DNA of 64,000 nt from Nostoc parmelioides FACHB-3921. GTDB taxonomy: Bacteria; Cyanobacteriota; Cyanobacteriia; Cyanobacteriales; Nostocaceae. Made by a program: the position numbers and the translations under genes. The stretch covers positions 1 to 64,000 of the forward strand of contig NZ_JACJQL010000037.1 of assembly GCF_014696625.1 (NCBI RefSeq), given 5' to 3'. Shown one piece after another: positions 1-7,429 of this stretch. Numbering within the stretch: position 1 is the first letter of the stretch; each line of letters starts with the position of its first letter. The notes under the pieces were generated by a model. That model was not told the origin of the DNA. It was given only the letters and a program-made list of their open reading frames with translations, and searched no databases.

Positions 1-105
1 GCAGTGGTCCCACTCTGACTCCATCCCGAACTCAGTTGTGAAACGCTGCTATGGCTACGATAGTCTAGGGGTTGCCCTATGCCACAATCGCTCGGTGCCA
101 GGTTC
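1..105 (+). rRNA. rrf: 5S ribosomal RNA, 3' part
   Basis: The stretch holds the 5S core CCATCCCGAACTCAGTTGTGAAAC and ends with CTCGGTGCCAGG, both typical of cyanobacterial 5S rRNA. The 5' end lies outside the window, so this is the tail of an rRNA operon transcribed into the window. The exact 3' end (about 103-106) is set by eye. Confidence 0.93.
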
Positions 106-116
106 TACTTTTAACT

Positions 117-155
117 AAAAAGGCGCTCTCTAGTAATGAGAGCGCCTTTTTGTTT
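117..155. terminator. Terminator between 5S rRNA and recR
   Basis: A 9-bp perfect stem (GGCGCTCTC at 122-130 with GAGAGCGCC at 138-146, 7-nt loop) is followed by a T-rich run and preceded by an A-run. It has the form of an intrinsic terminator in both directions, and it sits between the convergent rRNA operon and recR. Confidence 0.85.
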
Positions 156-164
156 TATCTATAG

Positions 165-722
165 TTAATCTAATTCTCTGCGTCCTTCTAAAGCTCTTGC
201 CAATGTAATCTCATCAGCGTATTCTAAATCTCCCCCTACAGGCAAACCAAAAGCAATTCTTGTCACTTTAGTAAATGGTTTCAATAGTTGACCAACATAC
301 AATGTTGTGGTTTCCCCTTCGACGCTAGGACTAATTGCCAAAATCACTTCTTTTGGTTGCTGCTGACTTACCCTTCGCAACAAAGGAGTTATGGTCAACT
401 GTTCTGGGCCGATTCCATCCATTGGCGAAATCACCCCACCCAGGACATGATACTTACCTTTGAATTCGCGGGTCTTCTCTAAGGCAATCACATCGCGGGA
501 ATCTGCTACTACGCAGATAGTATTATTTTCACGGTTAGGATTGCGGCAGATTTCACAAACTGGTTCAGAAGATAAGTGGAAACAGACAGAACACAAGCCT
601 ATCTGCTTTTTCGCCTCAACTAGAGCTTGTGCTAAAGCTTCTACTTCAGATTCCGGTCGCTTCAAAATATGCAAGGCTAGGCGCTGGGCTGTCTTGGGAC
701 CAACTCCAGGGAGGCGTTGCAA
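165..722 (-). CDS. recR: Recombination mediator RecR
   Basis: RecR acts with RecO/RecF to load RecA on gapped DNA. The protein shows the helix-hairpin-helix [13 protein letters not shown], a four-cysteine zinc finger (CSVC...CEIC) and a Toprim domain with the acidic VVADSRDV segment; the C-terminus is complete. The coordinates begin at a TTG, the first usable conventional start, which makes the protein 185 residues, shorter than the usual near-200. The conserved frame continues upstream for 13 codons ([12 protein letters not shown] after a Thr codon) to an ACG at 759-761, with a GGAG Shine-Dalgarno-like motif just before it and a stop codon further up. The true start may be that ACG. The gene is convergent with the rRNA operon. 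Confidence 0.93.
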
Positions 723-977
723 TTGCTCAATTAACCGTGCTAAAGGACGTGCGTAAACCGTGGTTTTGTCTCCAGAATGCTTTTACTTTAACTATGATGG
801 CATTTTTACAAGATTTTTGATTGGTAAATTAATTGATCAAAACTCAGTAGCTTAAAGTTTGAAAAGCGATCGCAGTTATATTACATTAGTAGGCATTAAC
901 TCAAAAAAGAGACATCATAGCTAAAAGAAAAAGAGAGGAAAAAAGCAATTGCTCAATCCTCCCCTAAAATCTATATG
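723..977. other. Intergenic region upstream of recR
   Basis: Apart from the probable recR N-terminal codons (723-761), this AT-rich stretch holds one HIP1 octamer (GCGATCGC near 866) and no ORF or strong hairpin that I can support. It should contain the recR promoter and the end of the phosphatase transcript. Confidence 0.5.
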
Positions 978-2552
978 TCACGCTGTTTTTGCGCCTGGTT
1001 GCCCGTTTTCTACCACAAAGGAAGCGAGGGTGCTAACAGAAGCATTCTCTTCAAGGATACTGGACACCACACGATAATCAGTTTGCCAAAGTTCTCTAGT
1101 TAGTTGGCAACGAACATAACCGCGATAAGCAGCATCAAAGAATTTGGTATGAGGATTATCCCTGAGTGCGTTCTGCACTGGGGCAATAAAACTGGTTGGA
1201 AAGTCGGAAGTAATAGAAGTACCGACAAACTCAGTCCCAACGGTTAATGAAAGTGGGTTACTGAAATCAGTTTTTAAGTCATGTACCCAACTGGAATGGA
1301 TATCTCCAGTAATTACAACTGGGTTGGAAGGTTTGCGTTGTTCTAAAAACTTTAAAAGCCGATTACGAGCAGCCACATAACCATCCCATTGATCAATATT
1401 GAATAACTCTACTCCAGGGCGAGCATCGAAATCGAATTGACCAAGCATTGTTTGTTGAGCAATTACATTCCAACGCGCTTTTGATTGGTCTAGTCCTCTG
1501 AGTAACCAATTTTCTTGTCTTGCACCTGTCATAGTCGCTTTTGAATCTAAAGCTGCGTCACAACGTGGTTTGAGTCCATCATTACAAGGTTGGTCAGTCC
1601 GGTATTGGCGAGTATCTAAGACATTGAATTCGGCTAAATCCCCAAAAGTTAATCGTCGATATAGCAGCATACTAGATTGCTTGGGCAAGGAAGATAGGCG
1701 CAATGGCATATGCTCATAGTAAGCTTGGTAAGCATTGGCTCTTCGGCGCTCAAACGCTTGCCGACTCTGGTTATCTTCAGGAATGAAGTTAGCATAGTTG
1801 TTATCTACTTCATGGTCGTCCCAAGTAAAAGTCCAAGGAAAGTTAGCATGAGCTGCTTGTAAATTTACATCGGTTCTATACAAAGCATAGCGGTTACGGT
1901 AATCACTAAGGGTAAGGATTTCTGGGCCTATATGCTGACGTGGCGCACCAGAGCGAGGCCCATACTCATAGATGTAGTCACCCAGATGCACCACTAAGTC
2001 AAGGTCTTCTTCAGCCATGTGTTTGTAGGCTGTGTAAAAGCCATTCTGCCAATCTTGGCAAGAAGCAAAGGCAAAATTAAATTTTTGGATAGAGCTATGA
2101 GGGGCTGCGGCTGTACGTGTGCGTCCTTTGGGGCTAACTTCATTACCTACTTTGAATTGATACCAGTACCAACGATCAGGCTCTAGCCCACGCACATCGA
2201 CGTGTACTGAGTGAGCTAGTTCCGGTGTTGCTAAAACTGTTCCTTTTTGTACAACCTGTGTCATATTTTCATCCCGTGCGATTTGCCACTGCACAGGAAC
2301 ATTCACCCGTGACATACCACCCCCATTTACTGGATCTGGTGCTAGTCTTGTCCATAAGACCACGCTATCAGGTAAGGGATCTCCAGAGGCAACGCCTAGA
2401 CTAAATGGATAGCCGGAAAATCTTGTTTGCGCCATCACAGGATGCCATTGACTGGCTACTACTAACCCTGTGATTAATCCTGCACCCAGTAAAAAATTCC
2501 TGCGTTTGCAATGGGTTGCGAGGAAGTTGGGATTTATTAATTCCATATTCAC
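978..2552 (-). CDS. phoD: PhoD-type alkaline phosphatase/phosphodiesterase, Tat-exported
   Basis: This 524-residue protein matches the PhoD family, calcium/iron-dependent phosphatases that release phosphate outside the cytoplasm. A twin-arginine signal is plain: RRNFLL at residues 17-22, then a hydrophobic stretch and an AQT-type cleavage region near 42. The mature part has the PhoD N-domain (GDPLPDSVVLWTRLAP) and metallophosphatase motifs: FASCQDW, HLGDYIYEYG near 190, WDDHEVDNN near 243 and TGDIHSSW near 415. Length is normal. It stands alone; no Pho box was identified by eye in the AT-rich upstream region. Substrate range (monoester or diester) cannot be told from sequence. Confidence 0.9.
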   Translation of the reverse strand: MNMELINPNFLATHCKRRNFLLGAGLITGLVVASQWHPVMAQTRFSGYPFSLGVASGDPLPDSVVLWTRLAPDPVNGGGMSRVNVPVQWQIARDENMTQVVQKGTVLATPELAHSVHVDVRGLEPDRWYWYQFKVGNEVSPKGRTRTAAAPHSSIQKFNFAFASCQDWQNGFYTAYKHMAEEDLDLVVHLGDYIYEYGPRSGAPRQHIGPEILTLSDYRNRYALYRTDVNLQAAHANFPWTFTWDDHEVDNNYANFIPEDNQSRQAFERRRANAYQAYYEHMPLRLSSLPKQSSMLLYRRLTFGDLAEFNVLDTRQYRTDQPCNDGLKPRCDAALDSKATMTGARQENWLLRGLDQSKARWNVIAQQTMLGQFDFDARPGVELFNIDQWDGYVAARNRLLKFLEQRKPSNPVVITGDIHSSWVHDLKTDFSNPLSLTVGTEFVGTSITSDFPTSFIAPVQNALRDNPHTKFFDAAYRGYVRCQLTRELWQTDYRVVSSILEENASVSTLASFVVENGQPGAKTA

Positions 2553-2740
2553 CCCTACTAAGATTTTGAGATATTGTTAAGCTACTTGAGTTTGTCTAAA
2601 CTAAGTAAGAGAAACTTATCAATAAATCATCAAGTAGGGTTTAAGACGATGTTAAGTGATTGGTGATGGGTAATTGGTCACTATTCCAATAAGCAATGGT
2701 GCTTTTAAATTACATATTCAGTTATATAGTTTTTTGATCG

Positions 2741-3418
2741 TTAATTTTGACGTAAATAACCGTCCTCCATGTGAATAATGCGATCGGCAATATCTAAAAT
2801 GCGATTATCATGAGTGACTAGCAAGATTGTGCAACCCTGTTCTTTGGCTAATTTTTGCATTAAATTGACGACATCTCGCCCAGATTTACTATCTAAAGCA
2901 GCTGTTGGTTCATCGGCTAGTACTAGTTTAGGGTGATGTACTAAAGCACGAGCGATCGCTACTCTTTGTTTTTGTCCACCTGAGAGATCATCTGGATAAT
3001 AATTGAGTTTTTCTCCTAAACCTACAGTTGTGAGCATTTCTGCCGCTTTTGTGGTTGCTGCACGAAAGGAAATACTCTGGTTCATTTCAAATGGCATTTG
3101 TACATTCTGTTGGGCTGTGAGAAACCCTAGAAGGTTATGTGCTTGAAATATATAACCAATATTACGCCGCACTTCTACCATTTCATTTTTAGTAGCACCA
3201 GATAGTTCTTTACCTAATATTTCCAGGCTCCCTGATTGTACAGAACGCAAACTACCAATGAGTGTAAGTAGAGTAGTTTTACCCGAACCAGAGGGGCCAG
3301 TCATGATGACAATTTCCCCTGGTTGAATTGTTAAATTGATATCAAAAAGTATCTGCTTTTTGAGTGAGCCTTCACCATAATAATGATTGAGATGAGAGAT
3401 AAAAATGGCAGGTAACAT
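2741..3418 (-). CDS. devA: DevA-family ABC transporter ATP-binding protein
   Basis: ATPase of a DevBCA-type exporter. Walker A is GPSGSGKTT at residues 41-49, the signature LSGGQKQRVAIARA is near 144, and Walker B plus D-loop LVLADEPTAALDS is near 163. The 225-residue length fits DevA. It is the last gene of devB-devC-devA, 28 nt after devC. DevBCA pumps work with a TolC-like outer-membrane protein; the best known exports heterocyst glycolipids, but Nostoc-type genomes carry several paralogs with other or unknown cargo, so the symbol marks the family and not the heterocyst role. Confidence 0.9.
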   Translation of the reverse strand: MLPAIFISHLNHYYGEGSLKKQILFDINLTIQPGEIVIMTGPSGSGKTTLLTLIGSLRSVQSGSLEILGKELSGATKNEMVEVRRNIGYIFQAHNLLGFLTAQQNVQMPFEMNQSISFRAATTKAAEMLTTVGLGEKLNYYPDDLSGGQKQRVAIARALVHHPKLVLADEPTAALDSKSGRDVVNLMQKLAKEQGCTILLVTHDNRILDIADRIIHMEDGYLRQN

Positions 3419-3446
3419 AATAATTTATTATTAACTATATTAATGT

Positions 3447-4604
3447 TTAGAAAATATCAGCCGGGTCAGCAGCTTGTAATTTCCTGATGGCTAGTGAGGC
3501 AGAAATTGAACACATCAAAGTTGTGATCATAAATATAAACACTGCCCTTTCTAGTGTCATCATGATGGGGAGGAGTGTTGCTTGGCGCGTAATCATATAT
3601 AAGCCTTGGGAAATGGCAAGACCAGGAATAAAGCCAATAGCGGCTAAAATCAAAGCTTCTTGAAAAACAATTATGAGTAAGTAGCGATTTTTGAAACCTA
3701 TAGCTTTTAAGGTTGCATATTCTGGTAAGTGATCAGAAACATCACTATAGAGAATTTGATAAACAATAACTGCACCTACCATGAAGCCAATTATTGCACC
3801 TAACGTAAATGTAAAGCCTACGGGTGTGCTACTGTTCCAATAGCTTCTTTCTTGGTTGGCAAACTCTTGTTTTGTTAAAATATTTATATCATCAGGAAGA
3901 TTAGCTTTTAAGTTAGCTAATACCCAATTTATATCTGCTCCTGGTTCTAACTTAATCAAGCCTAAATCAATTAATCCTGGTTCCCGTCTTTGATTAAAGA
4001 GGCGAAAAAAATTCACATCACTAGTGATGAGATTACCATTAATGCCAAAGGAAGTTCCTAATTTAAATAAGCCGACAGTTTTAATTTGACGATTATTAAT
4101 TTCTGTGGTGAAAGTGTCACTAGTTTGAAATTTAGAAACAATCTGACCAAATTCTTTGCGAGAACCTAGATCAAACAACACAGTATCAGGTTCTCTTAAT
4201 TTAGTTAAATTCTCCTGTACACCAGCTAAATTAAGTACTTTTTCTTCAGGATTAAAAGCAATAACATAAATATTCCAAGTTTCTTGATTATCAGGGTTTT
4301 TCCAAGGAAGAGGATCGACATAGATGGGACTGACTGATTGCACGCCAGTAAAACCCATTGCTTGATAAAGTCTGCGTTGGGAAAAACGTTGCTGTGAAAA
4401 TAAGGATTTGTAACGACTACTCACCAGCACGATCTCACCTTCCAAGCTGTTGTGTAGTTGTACAGCACCATCAAACAAAGCTTCGCGGATACCAAGTTGT
4501 AAAAACATCAGCACATCTGCAAAAGCAATGCCGGCGATCGCTACTAACATCCGTGCCTTTTCCCGCGATAATTGCAACCATGCTAAAGGAATTTTTCTTT
4601 TCAT
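3447..4604 (-). CDS. devC: DevC-family ABC exporter permease
   Basis: Inner-membrane subunit of the exporter, 385 residues. It has an N-terminal membrane helix (about 18-40), a long periplasmic domain, and three C-terminal helices (about 265-290, 305-335, 350-375) in the FtsX/MacB-like arrangement. The N-terminus IPLAWLQLSREKARMLVA is typical of DevC. It lies 16 nt downstream of the DevB gene and 28 nt upstream of the ATPase gene, so the three are almost certainly cotranscribed. The protein ends cleanly in a normal place (AADPADIF). Confidence 0.9.
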   Translation of the reverse strand: MKRKIPLAWLQLSREKARMLVAIAGIAFADVLMFLQLGIREALFDGAVQLHNSLEGEIVLVSSRYKSLFSQQRFSQRRLYQAMGFTGVQSVSPIYVDPLPWKNPDNQETWNIYVIAFNPEEKVLNLAGVQENLTKLREPDTVLFDLGSRKEFGQIVSKFQTSDTFTTEINNRQIKTVGLFKLGTSFGINGNLITSDVNFFRLFNQRREPGLIDLGLIKLEPGADINWVLANLKANLPDDINILTKQEFANQERSYWNSSTPVGFTFTLGAIIGFMVGAVIVYQILYSDVSDHLPEYATLKAIGFKNRYLLIIVFQEALILAAIGFIPGLAISQGLYMITRQATLLPIMMTLERAVFIFMITTLMCSISASLAIRKLQAADPADIF

Positions 4605-4620
4605 AGTTAGTTGTTGGTTT

Positions 4621-5820
4621 TCAATTTAAGGCGATCGCTACTTTGACTTTAGAGTTAGTTAAACCTGTAACTCTTTGACTGGATTCGGGGTTGAGGCGGA
4701 TTTTTACTTCCACTACTCGTGCATCGATATCTGCTGCTGGATCGGTGTTGAGTACGTCTTTTTTGGCGATTAATAAGCCAATATCCTCGACGGTTCCTGT
4801 CAATTCTCCGGGTAGGTTGAGTTGAGTTACAGTTGCGCGTTGTCCAACTTTGACGCGGTTGATATCAACTTCATACACTTCTGCAACTACATACATTTGA
4901 TTAGTCTGTCCAATTTCCACAATACCTTTGTCACTGACTACTTCCCCAGCTAAGGTATGGGTTTTCAGGATTTGACCAGCTTTAGGCGACCTTACATAAG
5001 TCAAGTCTAAATTAGCTTGGGCTTCTTGGACTGCGGCTTTGGCACTTTCTACTTCTGCTTGCGCTGCTTGTACATCTGTAGGACGTACCTCTGCAATTCG
5101 GTTTAAGGTGGCTTTTGCTTGTCTAAGTCTTTCTTGTAAAGTTTCTGATGTTTGGCTGCGATTGGCTAAGGCTTCCCGTAAACTTTCTTCGGTGGTTTCT
5201 AGAGTTAGCTTTTTACTATCTCTCATAGATGCAGAAACCGCGCCATCTGCTTGCAACGATTGATAGCGCTGATATTCAATCTGAGCATTTCTCACTTCTG
5301 CTTCTAAGCGCCTCACCGTCGCCACTCTGGCTGCAACTTCTTGGCGTAGTTCTGCTGCTAATTCTGCAATTATGGCTTGTTGAGCAGCAATTTCTCCCTG
5401 TTTGGCTCCAGCTTTTACCTGTGCTAATTGCGATTGTGCAACTGCAACTTGTTGTTTGGCTCTATTTAAAGCCGCTAGCCGAGTATCGCGGTTATCTAGG
5501 ATAGCAATGATTTGTCCCTTGTTGATGCGATCGCCTTGTTTTACCAACAATTCTGCTATGCGGTTACTACCAGCAGTCTGGGAAACTGACACCTGTACAA
5601 CTTCACCTTGCGGTTCTATCCTCCCCAAAGCAGTAATAGCCTTGATTGCAGGACGCTGATCAATTACCAATGGGGTAACTTCTTTCCCCGAATTGCCTAC
5701 GCCAGAGGCTAAATACAGCGAACTAGCTGCGCTTGCTAACGCTATGGCAACTATACCGAAAATGAGCTTTCTATTAGGATAACTGAGATTCCTGAATCGG
5801 TCTGGATGGAGGTTTTGCAT
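4621..5820 (-). CDS. devB: DevB-family membrane fusion protein (HlyD-like)
   Basis: Periplasmic adaptor of the exporter, 399 residues. It has one N-terminal membrane helix (about 19-40), a lipoyl-like half (IAELLVKQGDRINKGQIIAIL), a long alpha-helical hairpin rich in Ala/Gln/Glu (about 115-270), and the second lipoyl half and beta-barrel (VRSPKAGQILKTHTLAGE onward). It is the first gene of the operon; its start is 124 nt from the divergent PadR gene, and the shared gap holds TGTATACA-type palindromes. It likely links the DevC/DevA pump to a TolC-like protein encoded elsewhere. Confidence 0.9.
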   Translation of the reverse strand: MQNLHPDRFRNLSYPNRKLIFGIVAIALASAASSLYLASGVGNSGKEVTPLVIDQRPAIKAITALGRIEPQGEVVQVSVSQTAGSNRIAELLVKQGDRINKGQIIAILDNRDTRLAALNRAKQQVAVAQSQLAQVKAGAKQGEIAAQQAIIAELAAELRQEVAARVATVRRLEAEVRNAQIEYQRYQSLQADGAVSASMRDSKKLTLETTEESLREALANRSQTSETLQERLRQAKATLNRIAEVRPTDVQAAQAEVESAKAAVQEAQANLDLTYVRSPKAGQILKTHTLAGEVVSDKGIVEIGQTNQMYVVAEVYEVDINRVKVGQRATVTQLNLPGELTGTVEDIGLLIAKKDVLNTDPAADIDARVVEVKIRLNPESSQRVTGLTNSKVKVAIALN

Positions 5821-5850
5821 AAGTCATTGCCTAGATGTTGGCAGATTTAC

Positions 5851-5915
5851 TGTATACAATATTTGATACTCACAAATTTGTACTCAACTTGTTGTATACA
5901 AGTTCTAGTGTACAC
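5851..5915. promoter_or_regulatory. Palindromic operator candidates between devBCA and padR
   Basis: Three palindromes fall in the divergent gap: TGTATACA (5851-5858), TTGTATACAA (5892-5901) and GTGTACAC (5908-5915). The first two share one core. PadR-family repressors bind dyad sites of this kind near their own gene and the adjacent pump. The function is inferred from layout only. Confidence 0.6.
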
Positions 5916-5944
5916 TTAAGAAAATATCTGTCAAGTAGTTTTTT

Positions 5945-6496
5945 ATGGGTTTATCGCAAGCAATCCTGACCTGTTTAATTGATGCACCCCACAGTGGTTA
6001 TGATCTTTCTAAAGTCTTCAGTGAGTCCGTAGGTTATTTTTGGCAAGCTTCCCAGCAACAAATCTACAGAGAACTGGGTAAACTGGAATCTGCTGGTTTG
6101 ATTGTGTCCGAGGTGATTCCCCGTGAAGGTCGCCTGGATAAAAAAGTGTATTCAATCACCGAACAGGGAAAGCAGCACCTGATTGAGTGGATGCACAAAC
6201 CCAGCGAACCTGATGTAGTCAGAGAAGATTTGTTAGTCAAAATTTTTTCCGGTGATCTAGTACCAGTCAATCTGCTGATAGAAGATGTCACACGTCATCG
6301 CAGAATCCATTTAGAAAAATTACTTACTTATGGAGAGATTCAGAAGGGGAAATGTCCTTACCCGAAAGAACTAAATAAGGATGAAAAATTGAAAAATTTA
6401 GTCTTAAAAGCGGGAATTAAATATGAGCAAGCTTGGATAGAGTGGTGTGATGATGCACTTGAAGTTTTAAAAAATCTATCGGAAGCAGGAAGATGA
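5945..6496 (+). CDS. PadR-family transcriptional regulator
   Basis: A 183-residue protein with the PadR winged helix in the first 85 residues (GLSQAILTCLIDAPHSGYDLSK, then IYRELGKLESAGLI and a wing with GRLDKKVYSITEQG) and a helical C-terminal dimerisation region of the PadR_C/Vir type. It is divergent from the devBCA operon, and dyad sequences lie between them. PadR proteins commonly repress pump genes and are released by small ligands; that role here is inference. The start ATG at 5945 fits the family N-terminus. Confidence 0.9.
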   Translation: MGLSQAILTCLIDAPHSGYDLSKVFSESVGYFWQASQQQIYRELGKLESAGLIVSEVIPREGRLDKKVYSITEQGKQHLIEWMHKPSEPDVVREDLLVKIFSGDLVPVNLLIEDVTRHRRIHLEKLLTYGEIQKGKCPYPKELNKDEKLKNLVLKAGIKYEQAWIEWCDDALEVLKNLSEAGR

Positions 6497-6943
6497 TTAT
6501 GCTGAATATTTAATATTGATAAAATAAAACACCAAAAGTGAAAAATTCCAGGGTTATTTTCGTGAATCACAGTTTTATTTTCAAATTAAAATTATAGAAA
6601 ATAAAATTCTATTTTCTGTTAATAGGTAAGGGATAATTGGTAAATGTCATCCCTATTACCCATTACCTATTACCAAAAACTTCACCACAAAAGAATGGAC
6701 TTTTTTATTATGATAATTATGTCTAAAAAATTAGTGAGAGATACTTGATTTATATCAATAATTCGTCAAGAATGAAATCAGCCTCTAGAAAATAGTAGGC
6801 CATCTTGGTAATAACCTAACCTTATCCAATGTCCGTAGTCCGCGCAAGCGGACTTTATTTATATCAGCTATTATGTCCAAATATTTCAAAAATTAAGTAT
6901 GAATCCTGTATATTCTATTTTTAATCAATAGGTATTACTAAAA
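6497..6943. other. Intergenic region with short repeats and a hairpin
   Basis: This AT-rich gap of 447 bp holds direct and inverted copies of TTACC/GGTAA-type repeats (about 6625-6680) and a compact hairpin at 6837-6854. I see no ORF with coding character and no recognisable RNA gene. Confidence 0.5.
6837..6854. repeat. Short hairpin AGTCCGC-GCAA-GCGGACT
   Basis: Perfect 7-bp stem with a GCAA tetraloop, followed by TTATTTAT. It resembles the small GC-rich palindromes dispersed in Nostoc genomes. It could also act as a weak terminator on the + strand. Confidence 0.5.
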
Positions 6944-7366
6944 ATGGGTAAATTAGATAAAAAGAGAATAGAGACAGTTTTATTTATCACTACTTCTTCT
7001 ATTAGCGGTGCTACAACTTCAGCCATACCAAGTCCTGGTGGAGAAATACCCAAGCAATTCATCTTAACTGCTTCTGATATTCTCATGTACACCAGCATTT
7101 GGAAGATTTATTTTGAAGAAGACTTATCAAGCAAATCACTGTCAGAAATACTGGTAGACTTAGGTTTAGTTACCGTTGGTGCAATAGGAACAGCTTATAT
7201 AGTTGGCAAAGCCAGCACAGCAATTATCAAAGAAATTACCAACTGGACAGGGCCGTTGGGATGGGGGGTGACAGCTGCGATCGCTGGTTCCCTAAGTGGT
7301 ATATTTGGTGTAGCCTGGGCATTACACTGCGATCGCCTGTATTCTCAAAAAAAGCAACTTGCCTAA
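6944..7366 (+). CDS. Hypothetical glycine-rich membrane-associated protein
   Basis: No family was recognised for this 140-residue protein. The first third is polar and Ser/Thr-rich. From about residue 70 on it has two hydrophobic, glycine/alanine-rich segments (GLVTVGAIGTAYIVG and GWGVTAAIAGSLSGIFGVAWAL) joined by a short amphipathic stretch, and it ends with a basic tail. Such glycine-zipper segments occur in small membrane proteins and in some bacteriocin-like peptides, but there are no immunity or transport genes beside it to support the latter. It ends 10 nt before an in-frame ATG of the next gene, so the two may share a transcript. Confidence 0.7.
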   Translation: MGKLDKKRIETVLFITTSSISGATTSAIPSPGGEIPKQFILTASDILMYTSIWKIYFEEDLSSKSLSEILVDLGLVTVGAIGTAYIVGKASTAIIKEITNWTGPLGWGVTAAIAGSLSGIFGVAWALHCDRLYSQKKQLA

Positions 7367-7429
7367 GTTAGGATTATGTACTTTGATACACCTCATGGTT
7401 ATCATACACATATCCGCATAAATAGGGAA

